Part shown: in pieces, positions 11,962-23,269 of the stretch
Layout of the letters: every line of letters begins with the position of its first letter
Numbering within the stretch: position 1 is the stretch's first letter
Assembly (NCBI GenBank): GCA_028571685.1
Contig: CM053144.1
Span: 94,828,171-94,892,170 of the forward strand
Reading direction: 5' to 3'
Length of the DNA: 64,000 nt
From: Heterohyrax brucei
Lineage: Eukaryota; Chordata; Mammalia; Hyracoidea; Procaviidae
Notes under the pieces: model-generated
What the model saw: the letters and a program-made list of their open reading frames with translations, nothing else
Told to the model about the DNA's origin: nothing
Database searches by the model: none
Made by a program: the position numbers and the translations under genes

Positions 11962-12356
11962 GGGTAGGGCGATGCAATAGGCTGTCTCACGTTCTTAGCT
12001 GCCCTCAGGTCAGTTCCAACTCACAATGACCTCACGTTCAGCGGAACGAAATGTTGCCCAGTCCTACGCCATTCTCACAATCATTGCTATGTTTGAATCC
12101 ATTGTTGGAACAGACGTGTCCGTCTGGCACACCATCGGTCTTCGCTTTTTGATCTCACCCTCTGCTTCACCAAGCATGATGTCTTTGCCCAGGGTTTGAT
12201 CCCTTTGACAATGCGTTTAAAATATATGAGGTATACTTCGTTCATCTTTGCTTTTAAAGAACATTCTAGCTACACTTCTTCCAAAACAGACTTGTTACTT
12301 CTTCGGGCAATCCAGGGTATATTCAGTATTCTTCACCAACGACATAATGTTTCCTA
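11962..12356 (-). mobile_element. RTE-LINE 3' end or RTE-derived SINE
   Basis: The block reads TTGCCCAGTCCTACGCCATT, GAATCCATTGTTGGAACAGA, ACCAAGCATGATGTCTTTGCC and TATTCAGTATTCTTCACCAA. These match, antisense, the 3' portion of the RTE-clade (BovB-related) LINE of afrotherian genomes and its SINE partner. The proximal part (about 11990-12060) resembles an AfroSINE tail. The same region begins again at 13011, so two partial copies are present. Confidence 0.7.
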
Positions 12357-13010
12357 ACAAGGTTAAAAAGCTACAATTAGTCACTTAGGTTTAGGGAATT
12401 AAATAGCTATGATGCAGATCGAGCATGTATAGCAGAAACTTACAGTTCACATAAGTGGAGTCTGGCAGTAGGTCGGGTCCCATTTAAGCCCCTCACCTAC
12501 GGGACAAACCGAGGTGTGCAAAGAAGCGTCATCATCTCCACCCAGACAGCTTTTTAAGGGGGATTGCTTGTGACAGAACTCTTCCTGTTACATGCTATCT
12601 AATTTTTGTAAGCAACAAAACCTTCTTTCCATGTCCTACTACGTGTTCCAGTTGTGATCAAAAGGACTTGCTGTTTCTAGAACAGCCCATATTAGTTATT
12701 GGTGCCCTTTTGCTATCGGCTTCACGGCTGTCTATAAATTGGGTACAACCTGTGAGCCCCACATAGATTTGGAGTATTACTTTACAGTTACGGCCTGGCT
12801 GAGCAGAACATGTTGTTCTACAATACTTGATGCCTTTGTGTTTAATTCTTCTGCAAATGATAGCCAAGCTGGTGATTCTCTCTTCAAATTCCATTGTTCT
12901 TACCTTGTCAGATGCCATTGAGTAAGTTCTGAATCATAGTTACCACACATAACAGAACTAAACACGACACAGTTCTATGCTATCCTCAGAAACTTTGTTA
13001 TATCTGAACC
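12357..13010. other. Unassigned 650-bp block between RTE copies
   Basis: This block interrupts RTE-derived sequence, and I recognise no family for it. It retains about ten CpG dinucleotides, more than its neighbours, which may mean a younger age or an LTR-like origin. On the minus strand an 86-codon open frame runs from 12918 to 12658. Its fifth codon is followed by GTAAGA, a good splice-donor match. No polypurine tract, TG...CA ends or duplications could be fixed. Confidence 0.4.
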
Positions 13011-14235
13011 TATTATTGCATCCACTATGTCAATCCCCATTTTCACTGATCCTCTACCACGTATGATATCTTTCTTTAGGGACCGATACCTCCCAATACA
13101 CATGTCCAAGGTACTTGAGGTGAAGGATTGCCTTCCTCCCTTCTAAGAAGCATTCTGGTTGTACTTATTTCAAGACACATTTGTTCATTCTTCTGGCAGT
13201 CATGGTCTACTCAATATTCTTCAACAATACTATAATTCAAGGATATCAATTCTTCCTTGGTTTCCTTTATTCATTGCCCAACTTTCTAATGCATATGAAG
13301 TGGTTGAAAATATCATGGCTTGAGTTAGGCACACTTTAGTCACCAAAGTACTATCTTCACTTTCTAATACTTTCAAGATGTGTTTTCCAGCAGATTTGCC
13401 CACTGCAACGCATCATTTGATTTCTTGACTAATGCTTCAATGGGCGTTTCTTGCAAATCCATGTAAAATAAAATTCTTGATAATTTCAATATTTTCTTAG
13501 TTTATGGATCCGACTCAACAGCACTTGGCTTGGCTATCATTATGTTGCTTATTGATCCAGTTTTAAGGAATTTTGTTTTAAGTTAAGTTGTAGTCCATAC
13601 AGAACTCAATAATCTTTAATCTTCGTCAATAAGTGCTTCAAGTCATCTTCACTTCCAGCAAGCAAGGTTGTGTGATTTTCATATTGCAAGTTGTTATTGA
13701 GTCTTCCTGCAACCTTGATGCCATGTACTTCATGTAGTCTAGCTTCTCTGATTATTTTCTCAGCTTACAGATTGAATAATTATGGTGGAAGGATGTAATT
13801 CTGATGCACAACTTTCCTGATTTAAAACCACATAGTATCTCTTTGTTCTGTTGGCATGATTGCCTCTTGGCCTATCAACAGCTTCCTCCTTAGCACAATT
13901 AAGTGTTCTGGAATTTCCATTCAACAGAATGGTACCAAGAATTTGTTTTGATCCACAAAATCAAACACCTCTGCATAGTCAACAAAAGATAAGCAAATAT
14001 CTTTCTAGTATTCTCTGCTTTCATCCAAGATCCATCTGACATCTGCATTGATATTCCTTGGTCTGCATCCTCTTCTGCATCAGGTTTGAATTTCCGGCAA
14101 TTCTCTCTCAGTGTTCTGATGCAACTATTTTTGAATTATCACCAGCAAAGTTTTACTTGGGTATGCTATTAATGATACTGTTCTATGATATGACTCATAC
14201 TGGTTAGTATTTAATTTCCTTTCTGACACTTGCCA
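13011..14235 (-). pseudogene. RTE/BovB-clade LINE reverse transcriptase relic
   Basis: Read on the minus strand, this is a decayed reverse transcriptase of the RTE clade, which includes BovB and the elephant RTE LINE. Recognisable blocks are a TTTGACTATGCAGAGGTG stretch (FDYAEVFDFVDQNK, the F-D-x-A-F/V-D-x-V box) near 13960-13990, LREARLHEVHGIKVAGRLNN near 13700-13750, and the region of the catalytic Y-A-D-D box near 13660-13700. That box has lost its aspartates. Frames are broken throughout. In a functional element this enzyme carries out target-primed reverse transcription in the nucleus. Only about 1.2 kb of a 3-kb element remains. No usable start codon can be identified. Confidence 0.8.
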
Positions 14236-14626
14236 AACAGTAAAGATTCTTGGCTTTCTCACTGACCATGTAAGCCTAGCTGGTGTATTCAGAATTATTT
14301 TCTCAAATTCTTTATAAAGTTTTCATCCAAATGTTTTCCTAGCACATTATCAATTTGTCACTGAAAGGTTTAATTTTTGCTATATGATAAATCTCATATC
14401 TGAAGCCTACTCAGAAGTCTCTACTGAAAAAGTTATCACATTGATCACTAACGCACCAACAGCAAGATTTATTTAAAGGATAGTCTAACTGTAGTAACTA
14501 TAGAAAGAGCACAGCTGGAGGTTGCCTCTATTTTCAGTTGTAATTAACTTTCTTGAGTCTTAGGCAATGCATCTGGAGATTATCTTGTCCTTACAATTAG
14601 TTACACATTAGAAAATTAAATTTTAG
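14236..14626. other. Unassigned interval upstream of RPL9 retrocopy
   Basis: AT-rich sequence without a recognised feature. The left part may be more distal RTE sequence, but I cannot align it with confidence. It contains the AGAAAATT string at 14610-14617 that could be the left target-site duplication of the RPL9 retrocopy. Confidence 0.35.
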
Positions 14627-15349
14627 AGATGTTCTCTCTGCCGCATCCACTGTGGGAATGAAGACCATTCTCAGAAACCAGACTGGTGACAATCCAGAAA
14701 ATGCCAACATCACTCTGAGGGGATGCACAGTCATTGTGAAGGGCTCCAGAAGAACCTTGTGGAGGGGCTTCAACCACATCAGTGCAGAACTCAGTCTCCT
14801 TGGAAAGAAAAAGAAGAGGCTTCGTGCAGAGAGATGGTGGGGAAATAGAAAGGAACTGGCTACAGTTCACACTATCTGTAGTCACGTACAGAAAATGACC
14901 AAGGTTGTTACTCTCGACTTCCATTACAAGACACGGTCTGTGTATGCTCACTTCCTCATCAACATGGTCCTTCAGCAAAAGGAGTAACTTGTTGAAATCC
15001 AAAACTTCTTGGGTGAAAAATATATCCACAGGGTTCAGACGAGGCCAGGTGTTGCTTGTGCAGTATCTCAAGCCCAGAAACATGAATTAACTCTTGGAGG
15101 AAATGACATTGAACTTGTATCAAATTCAGCTGCTTTAATTCAGCAAGCCACAACAGTTAAAAACAATGATATCCAAAAATTTCTGGATGGTATCTATGTC
15201 TCTGAAAAAGGAACTGTTCAGCAGGGTGGTGAGTAAGATCTAAGAGCTGTCCCGCTCTGAAAACAAGGAGGGAGGATTGCTAAGACTTAAGGGTGATATT
15301 TTAAGATGCAATAGAATTCCTTTTATTCAAAAAAGAAAAGAAAAGAAAA
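14627..15349 (+). pseudogene. RPL9: RPL9 processed pseudogene
   Basis: An intronless copy of the mRNA for ribosomal protein L9 (uL6), a large-subunit protein of the cytosolic ribosome. The coding part is 14658-15236: exactly 192 codons plus TAA, the family length, with no frameshift. Recognisable blocks are the N-terminal [54 protein letters not shown], and the C-terminal [13 protein letters not shown]. One in-frame TAA at 14985-14987 truncates it after 109 residues. About 30 bp of 5' UTR, a short 3' UTR with a degraded AATAGA signal near 15310, and an A-rich tail at about 15329-15349 mark it as L1-mediated retroposition. AGAAAATT at 14610 and at about 15344 is a tentative target duplication. 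No promoter is evident. Confidence 0.96.
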
Positions 15350-15662
15350 TTTTCTTATCTCTTACTAAAGTTTTTATTTAGCTATAAAGTTGCCTTAAAA
15401 AAACAATTAGAGAACTTCCAGCCAACATGGTACCATAGATAGAAGCACCACACTGTACCTCCACAGCAAAGACCTGAAAAACTAAGAAACACGAAGATAA
15501 AGATCACTCCTGGAACCCAAAGCATCAAATGAAGAGATGAACTCAACCAAACACCATGTGGAATAAGGAACAGACAGAGAACAGAGCAGAAGATAGGTGA
15601 ATGAAAGCCCTTATCAGCTGACACAACACAGATTCACCATTCTGGGCTCCTGTTAGATATTG

Positions 15663-15829
15663 GTGGAAACTCTGTTGGCATAGTGAGTAAGTGCTATGTC
15701 TGCTAACCGGAACTGGCAGTTTGAATCCTCCAGTTGCTCCTTGGAAACTCTAGGGAGCAGTTTTACTCTGCCCTTTAGGATCCTTATGAGTCAGAATCCA
15801 CTGGACAGCACTGAGTTTGGTTTGGTTTT
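15663..15829 (+). mobile_element. AfroSINE in L1-G 5' UTR
   Basis: A sense copy reading from a GGAAACTCTGTTGGCATAGT head through TTTGAATCCTCCAGTTGCTC and CTTGGAAACTC to the TTGGTTTGGTTTTC tail. It interrupts L1-G and is therefore younger than it. Confidence 0.9.
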
Positions 15830-16249
15830 CAGAGATTGGCAGACAGGGAGCATGAGAAAGCAACTTCATGAAAACCCAGGCATACAAAGCACCCATTAAC
15901 CAGTATATGCTTCCTTTCCTAGCCCCCATCCTCATTGCTCTACGTCTGATACTTCCTGGGTAGCTGGGGTGGCTCAGCTGGTTAGGAAATGCAGCATTCT
16001 TACTGCTTGGATTTGCTCTACCCTCATCTGACAGGGAATTCAGAACAGCTTGACAGAGATCCTAACAGGACACAGATCATCCAGTAACCAGCAATATACA
16101 CTTTCTTAATCCTCACCCTTCACCCCCTCTGCTTTCCTGTTGTAGTCTCTCCCCTGGGAAGCAACTGCTTTCACCCCAGCTGCTTGGATTCCCCCCACCC
16201 ACATGCACCAGTTTCCTGAGTGTCATTTTCCTGTACTTGCTGTTTCTTT

Positions 16250-16312
16250 CTGAGTCAGAATCAACTCGATGGCACGGTGCTTGTTTGTTTGTTTTTGTTT
16301 GGTGGTGCTTTG
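16250..16312 (+). mobile_element. AfroSINE 3' tail fragment
   Basis: CTGAGTCAGAATCAACTCGA followed by TGGCACGG and a T/G-rich tail is the terminal part of an AfroSINE. The head is missing. Confidence 0.65.
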
Positions 16313-16489
16313 TTCTATTTCTGTTGGTTTTTTCAAGTGCTTTCTAGCACCTCTTCCTCTTTTCTTTCATATTCCTAGCTCCATGTGTCACATTTGCTTC
16401 TTGAAAGATGATGAAGTGCCATTCAGCTGGGTTATCACTCCCCCAGCCCATGATGCCATTATGGTGTGAGCCTTGGGGCTTCCCCCCCC

Positions 16490-17050
16490 CCACTTTATTT
16501 TGTTGTGTTTTGCTTAGTCTGTTTGTTTTCTTTTTCTTTTTTACATCTTTGTAGCCCCTTCTAGCCTGGCTGAACTGCATGGCTTTGGACTCACTTCCCA
16601 AGTCTGGGCAGCTGTATTGATGAGATTCCTGATTATATTTCTTTTTTTCTTTTCTTTTTTTTGCCTTTTGTCTTTTTTCATTTTTCACTTTATTTCATTT
16701 ATGCTTATGTAGTTAGCTTCTTTTCCTGTCCCCTGCATACTTTGCACTGTTAGCTAGGCTGTACTGCACAGCCTGGGAGACACTTACCCAGTCTTCACCA
16801 CTGCACCGGTGTGACCACTGGGTGCCTTTCTTTTCTTGCTTCTCTCTCTGTTATTTTTTTCTTTCCTAATTTTTATCTAGGTATATTTTTATCTTTCCGT
16901 TATTTCCTTTTTTCCTCTTTCTTTTTTTCATTTCTTGGTTTCTCCTCTCTCCATTACAATGGCAAGCTCCATTAGCCCCCTTTTCGTTTGTTTTCGGCTC
17001 TTGCTTCTCTCTCCTCTCTCTTCTTTTTCTTGTACTTATCTTTGTTCCAC
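16490..17050 (+). repeat. Pyrimidine-rich tract in L1-G 5' UTR
   Basis: About 550 bp are strongly enriched in T and C on the plus strand, with runs such as TTTCTTTTTTTCTTTTCTTT near 16640. This strand asymmetry is inside the L1-G 5' UTR. It is a low-complexity region and explains the purine-rich, charged open frames seen on the opposite strand. Confidence 0.75.
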
Positions 17051-17459
17051 ACATCACAACCTCCTTGTTCCTTCCTGCCTCCCTTCACTTTGTACTGAAC
17101 ATCACTCCCTTGAGCAGCACAGGCATGGCTACCAGAACCTGCCCAGCACTGGTTCCCAGCACTAGTATGTGCCACAAACAACCCATCCCAACCCTTCCCC
17201 TTCAGCTGCATCTCCTCTGTTGCACCATAGCTGAGCAATAGGAACTACCCATTGGACAAAGAAGTTCAAAGTATCATGACCACAGGCAAGCAAACAACAG
17301 AATATGCTGCCTGCTGGCTCTGACATAATCAAATAAAACAGAAAAAGCAGGACAAAACATATCTAAAATCAATATACACAGAAAATAACCACTGAATATC
17401 CCAAAGACAGCGTACAATATCAAAACATATATACAAAATAATAATAATAATAATAAACA

Positions 17460-18480
17460 GATGGAATGGTTCTAGTAAGCATTCAAAATGACACATAAAA
17501 TGACTTTCCAGTAGAAGAAAAGGCACTAGAACTACCTGACAGAGAATTCAAATCTTATATTCAGGGACACATGAGAGCTGAAACAAAATGAGGAAAAGTT
17601 AGACAAATTCGTGGAAAATACAGACCAAAAAAATGGAAGAATACTGGTAAACAATATAAGAACAATAAGTCAAAGTAAATTCACAACTAGAAACCATACA
17701 AAAACAGCAATTAGAAATCCAAAAGATAAACAATAAGATTTCAGAAATGGGCAAGGTCACAGATAGACTGAGGAGCAGGTTTGAATGATGGAAGATAGTA
17801 TCACCAAAACTGATAACGGGCACTTGGATCCAACTATGTTTCAGGAAAAACCAGAGACAGAAATAAACAAAATAAAGAAACCCTGAGAATTGCATGGAAT
17901 GCAATCAAAAGCAAAAATTTACAAGTAAGCAAGAGTTCCAGAACAGAGGGCAAACCAACATACAAACCCACCGCTGTTGAATCATTTTGGGAGAATATGG
18001 AAAACACAGAGAGGATCATTGAAAAATTACTGACAGAAAACTCCCCTAACATCATGAAAGATGAAAAACTGGCCATTCAAGAAGCTCAATGAATCTCATG
18101 TAGAATAGACCCTAAAAGAAAATTACCAAGGCGTATCATAATCACAGTCACTAAAACCACCAAAGCCAAAAGACAAAGAAAAAATTCTGAGAACTGCTCC
18201 AGAAAAACAAAACACCACATACAAGTAATATACAATGAGACTGAACTTTCATTAGTTGGCAGGAATGATGCAGGTAATGAGGCAGTGGAATGGCAATATA
18301 AAACTTGGAAAGAAAAAAATTATAAACCAGAGACAATATATCCCACAAAACTCTCACTCAAATACGAGAAAAAAATTAGGACATTTTCAAATAAACAGAT
18401 TTTAAGGAAATACGTAAAAACCAAACCAAACCTACAAGAGGAGTCCTTGTAGAAGTCTTGTAGGAGTTCTTGATTCTGAA
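17460..18480 (+). pseudogene. L1-G ORF1 relic
   Basis: A-rich sequence collinear with L1 ORF1. It contains a CTACCTGACAGAGAATTCAA block near 17530, a coiled-coil-like region, ATTACTGACAGAAAACTCCC near 18030 (the start of the RNA-recognition region, compare L1-A 5070-5100), and AGGACATTTTCAAATAAACAG near 18380 (compare L1-A 5418). All frames are broken by stops, so no chaperone can be made. The ORF1 start cannot be fixed. Long hydrophobic open frames on the opposite strand across this region are shadows of the A-rich coding strand. Confidence 0.7.
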
Positions 18481-18955
18481 AATTAACAACATCAGATCAC
18501 AACCTGAATCCAGGATACAAGATTGTAGGAGCCAGATACTAGCCTAGGAAACAAACTTGCAAGGACTATCCAAAGTGAAATAATTACAACAGGGTACCAG
18601 AGAGGTTAATCTGTAAATGACAATAATGTCACAAGAATAAAAGAGGGAATAAACTTTGTAGGTATAGAACTTTCAAATGGAGTAGAAGGTAAAAAAGTGA
18701 TACCAAATAATAATAGTCTGGTCAAACCTAGGAAGATAAGGGTAACTTCCAAGTTAACCATAAAGAAAGTTAACGAGCTTACTCATCAAAATAAGGAAGA
18801 AAAACATAAAATCACAATAAAAACAAAATCTACAAAAATAAAAGAAATCCACAAACAGAAAAACTCAGCACAGGAAAGTAAATGGAACAAAGAAAATGTC
18901 AGCATCACAGAAAAAAAAAAAAAAAAAACCACTATAAAATGATAGTAATAATGGG

Positions 18956-19990
18956 GAAAAGAGTCTTTTTAACAAATGGTTCTGGCAAAAATGTATGTCC
19001 ATCTGTAAAAATATGAAACAAGACCCATACCTCATATCATCTACAAAAATAAATTGAAATGGATCACAGACCTAACTATAGATCCCCAAACTATAAAGTT
19101 CATAGAGGAAAAAACAGGCTCCATGATAGAAGCCCTAATACATGGCATTAACAGCATACAAGCTGAAACCAACAACACACAGACTCCAGAAGAAAAGCTA
19201 GATAGTTGAGATCTTCTAAAAATTAAACACTTAAAGACATCACCAAAAGAGTAAAAAGAGAATTTATAGACTGTGGGGAAAAAAATGTCTATTAAAAACC
19301 AGACTAAGGTCTAATCTCTAAAATCTAGAAAAAAAAATCCTATACCTCTTCAACAAAAAGACAAATAATCCAATTAAAAAGAGAGCAAAGGAAATGAACG
19401 TACACTGCACCAAGGAAGGCAGTCAAGTGGCCAACAGACACATGAGGAAATGTTCATGATTACTAGCTGTTGGTGAATCAATGTTACAGTGAGATATCAT
19501 CTCATCCCAGCATCCCTGGCAAAAATTTAAAAAAACAAAAAAAAGAAAGAAATGTTAATAAGGCTATGGGGAGATCAGAACACTTACACACTGCTTGTGG
19601 AAATGGAAAATGATACACTCATTTTGGAAACAATGTGGTGCTTCCTTAGAAAGCTAGAAACAGAAATACCATGTAATCCAGCAATTCCCTTCCTAGGAAT
19701 ATGTCCCAGAGAAGTAAGTGCCATCACACGAATAGACACGTGCACACCTGTGTTACTGCAGCATTATTCACAATAGCAAAAAATGGAAACCACCTAGATA
19801 GCCACCAGTGGATGAATAGATAAACAAACCATGGAACACACACACAATGAAGTGTTATACAACAAGAAACAAAAATGAATCTGTGAAGCATCTCATAACA
19901 GAAAGGAAAAAGGAGGGATTTATGCCGAATGAAATAAGCCAATCACAAAAGGACAAATTCTACATGAAATCATTACTGTAAAAACTCATG
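18956..19990 (+). pseudogene. L1-G ORF2 C-terminal relic
   Basis: The fragment resumes in the post-RT region, at a GTCTTTTTAACAAATGGTTCTGG stretch that corresponds to the SLFNKW-type block of L1-B at about 30985. It continues through ATAGATAAATGGGA-like, CCAGGCAGCCAAAAAACAC-like and TGTAATCCAGCAATTCCCTT blocks to the ORF2 terminus. The Cys-His knuckle region (about 19560-19620) has lost its pattern, and several stops interrupt it. The endonuclease and the RT catalytic region are absent. Confidence 0.75.
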
Positions 19991-20345
19991 AAAATACTTA
20001 CACAGAAGAAGAAACAATCTGATGGTTATGAGGGAGACAATGGGTGACGATGGAAACACACTGAATAAACGATAAGTAAGCGGTAACTTGGGTGGAGGGT
20101 AGGACCACAGTTCTGGGGCAGCCAGCACAACTCATGCCGGGCAAGGTCATGAACGCTCCAAAGACAAGTCCAAACACCCTGAGAAATCAAATAGCTGGAC
20201 TCAGTGCTATGATGGCCATGATTTTGGGAGTCATCTAGGTCAATTGGCATAACACAGTTTGTAAAGAAAACATTCTACCTTTCCCTTTGGCGAGTAGCAT
20301 CTGAGGTCTTAAAAGCCTGTAAGCAGCTATCTAGAACACTCCACT

Positions 20346-20814
20346 TGTCTCACTCCTTTGGGAGCACTGATTGAATTTTCAGGGAAACTTCTCCCCTCCT
20401 CCATTTCTTTGGTTGGTGTGGATGGAATCCTATCAAACCGTCTTAAAACCCCTCCTTTAACCTGCCAATTAGATCACTTAACAGCATATATTACTGTTTT
20501 CTTGCCTCCTACTAGAATCCACATTCTACAATTAGTATCTCTGTTTCCCCACAGTCTAAAACAAAAGCCATCTTAGACATACAACACCAGAACTCATCTA
20601 AATGATGCAAGTTTTGAAGGAATTGCAGTGGCACTGTATTCACATGCCAAAAATACATCAGAAGTTGAACCTACAGTCTAGTTTTCCTTCCTGTAGTTGC
20701 TGTACATTGCATTGCTCGTCTTAGGAAGTAGTTTTGCTTTGAGGTCCCCTGTTCTCTGACAGCTGTATTTATACAGAGGATGTTCTTGCCAAATTGTTTG
20801 TTGTCTTTTGCTAT
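20346..20814. other. Unassigned interval
   Basis: No recognised repeat or coding sequence. It contains pyrimidine-rich stretches and short open frames only. Confidence 0.4.
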
Positions 20815-20918
20815 TGGGTACTCCTTGCAAACTCTGTGGGGCAGCTCTACTCTGTCCTATAGGGTCACTATGAGTCAGATTCAACTTGCAGCACTGGGTT
20901 GGGTTTGGTATTTTGGCA
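20815..20918 (+). mobile_element. AfroSINE fragment
   Basis: A partial sense copy with CTCCTTGCAAACTCTGTGGG, TCTACTCTGTCCTATAGGGT, CACTATGAGTCAGATTCAAC and a GGGTTGGGTTTGG tail. The tRNA-like head is absent. Confidence 0.85.
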
Positions 20919-21707
20919 CATTATCTTTTCTGTGTACTCATCAGCTCTATTCAGTACAGAAGGCTTTTTACTAAACGTTTCCTGGTGATTCCTACGTATC
21001 AATTCATGTTTAAGAGTGACACTGAAAGAGATGATTGAATACAGCACATGCACGTGGGGGTGGAAAAGAGGGAATATGAGGGGGAGGGGACAGAAATTAT
21101 CAGTTGGAGGACCTCACCAGAGGGTGACTATACAGCAAGACAGATATCTCGTTGAGGTTCCTCCAAATACTGGAAAGTCTAAGTCTCTTCATTTCTGCAA
21201 AGGAGGCAGACAATAGAGGGGAGTGTGACCCACCATTCGAAATAAGGACTTTCAGTTAAACGACTTGTTTTCAGCCTGGCAGCTTATGCTTGCCTTCCTC
21301 TCTCCCTAAATCAGAACTGATCTGGATAAATGTCTCCAAAGAAATCAATCTCCAGGTTTGTGCAGTGGTAGAGAAGGAGTACTCACCAGTGCTCCGGAAA
21401 GAAACAAAGACATGAGAACTGAACTGAGTCTTAGACAAAAATCCAGTTAATCCTGTTTTTAGCCCCACACCTTTTGTAATACTCGATGCCTCCAACTTCT
21501 GAGCTCTGCAAGGAAAACACAGCTTGCTTGTCTGTGGTATCACGTCCGTGTACACTTTGAGTTGCATTGTTCTTTTAAGTTGGAGTGATTTACTTTCTAG
21601 CTTCCAAAAACTCTGGGATGTCTCTCACCTAATGCTATCTCCTCCCTCTATCTCTTCATCCTTTCAAGTTTGTTTAAAGAAAATAATAATTAAAAAAAGA
21701 AAACAAA
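20919..21707. other. Unassigned interval
   Basis: No recognised gene or repeat. It contains a purine-rich stretch (about 21055-21085). Open frames of 60-98 codons on both strands lack recognisable domains. Confidence 0.4.
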
Positions 21708-21880
21708 AATAACCTTGCCATTAAGTCAATTCCAACTCATAGTGACCATATAGGGTACAGTAGAACTGCCCCGTAGGGCTTCCCAGGAGTAACTAGTGGA
21801 TTCGAACTGCCCCAAGTATCTGCTGGGGATTCAAACTGCTGACTTTGAGCTCTTAACAACTGTACCACTAGGGCTTCGAG
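21708..21880 (-). mobile_element. AfroSINE, antisense
   Basis: Antisense copy with CCAACTCATAGTGACCATAT, AGAACTGCCCCGTAGGGCTT, TGGATTCGAACTGCC, TTAACAACTGTACCACTAG and a terminal GGGCTTCGA. A short internal repeat of the GATTC-AACTGC segment is present. Confidence 0.88.
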
Positions 21881-23265
21881 TTCATACTTTTTATCCACTT
21901 CTTTAATATTATTCTCATAAGTGTAGGGAGGGGACATATACAGACACTTGTATTATTTCTGCTATGTTTACCCAGAAGACAAATATAAAACTTCTATTTC
22001 ATAGTATCAATGAAAAGGAAATTCTAAGTTGAGGCCAAGCTCCACACACAGCCTGGTTTATTCACAGCACCTATTGCCACAGGGGATAGACATTAAATAC
22101 TCAGGAAGAATCTGATTTATAGTGAGAGGCACTTTCAGGTTCAACACTCCCTGAAAATCCTCTGTCATTTCAAAAAACTATGACAAGAAATTTCTCCCCT
22201 ACTGGGATAGGCCCTCTTTCTAGAGGCATTTACAGTAAGTTTGACCAGATGCTTCTCCCACTCGTTTTTATATTTGTTTTCACTTGGGATAAAAAAAGAA
22301 CATTTTGTTTAGTCTTTTCTTTCTGCAGACATGTCTATGAGTGGGAAATGGAAAGGGATACAGTTACCATTATTCACGTGGATTTAAGAGGCCAGGAACC
22401 CGTGCATATGTGCTGCCAAACCCACAGAGTGGGACCCACAAAGCTAAATGTTGACATTTCTTCCATGTATCCAATACCAGATAAGTGTATTATATGTTAA
22501 AGATGTTCAAGCTCAACTGTTTTAAAGGACAGTGGTGGAAGGAGAAGGCACATTTTCCAGCCTTCTGGTGTTTACCCATTTTTACCACAGCACTGGCTTC
22601 TCCAGAGCCTGACACGGAGGAATTTTGCACAGACGGAGGAATGTGGTTTTCAGTTTGTTGCGTTAATTGCACTTCTCTCCACTCGGGAACTTCACATTTA
22701 GGTATCCAAGATGCCTTAACCCCTCATCTAAATAAATAAAGCCCAGTTATTGCTGGAGGAACGTATATGAGTGCTGTCTATGAAGTGCATTCCTCCTGTA
22801 AGTGCCAATCGTCAACACCAAGTCCTTTATAGATGGGGCTCTTCTTAGAGCAATTTTCACTAGCTTATCACAAGAAGCGGAGGGTGTGTTATACAATATG
22901 TCATTCAAGAGTCAGTTTTTGTTTTTTTAAAGGTGCTTTTCAAGAAAACTTATAGCAAAATTTAATCAAAGGCATGTTCTTGAACTTATAATTAAAATTC
23001 CAGAAAGAACCACAAATTCAGCTGAGCACGAGGCCCATTCCAGGCAGCCGTAAAAACAATACCATTAAGCAGTAACAAACACAGGGAAAAGAAAGGTGAG
23101 AAAATAATAAGCTTCTATGCTCTCCGGTAACTGATTTACTTCTTTAAAATAAACTTGAAGAATGTAGAGACTGAGTAAACCGTCTGCTACTAAGTTCTTT
23201 AGCTAGGTTTTGTATGTAAGGCTTTTTCTTTTCCCCCATTGAATTTTTTTTAAACTCTAGTGCAT
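21881..23265. other. Unassigned interval
   Basis: No recognised repeat. An open frame at 22180-22500 contains TTTTCTTTCTGCAG, a splice-acceptor-like string ending at 22329, followed by about 57 open codons. I do not recognise the peptide and regard it as weak. The rest has only short frames. Confidence 0.35.
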
Positions 23266-23269
23266 TAGC

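Larger units (their letters stand above)
15412..20345 (+). mobile_element. L1-G: older L1, internally deleted
   Basis: An old sense-strand L1. The 5' UTR is about 15412-17450 (start AACTTCCAGCCAACATGG), the ORF1 relic about 17460-18480, the ORF2 C-terminal relic about 18956-19990, and the 3' UTR ends near 20345 in GGTCTTAAAAGCCTGTAAGC. Roughly 3 kb of ORF2, including the endonuclease and most of the RT, is missing. The join lies beside a long A-run at 18909-18929. An AfroSINE and a SINE tail fragment lie in the 5' UTR. Divergence is clearly higher than in L1-A, L1-B or L1-F. Confidence 0.8.

Noticed and set aside
14616..15153. Antisense open frames of up to 155 codons over the RPL9 copy
   Set aside because: They mirror the RPL9-derived sense frame and have no domain resemblance of their own.
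16344..17240. Lys/Arg/Glu-rich antisense frames
   Set aside because: They come from the pyrimidine-rich tract of the L1-G 5' UTR and are low-complexity artefacts.
17329..18357. Hydrophobic antisense frames that look like membrane proteins
   Set aside because: They are the complement of A-rich L1 ORF1 coding sequence, which gives Phe/Leu/Ile/Ser-rich shadows.
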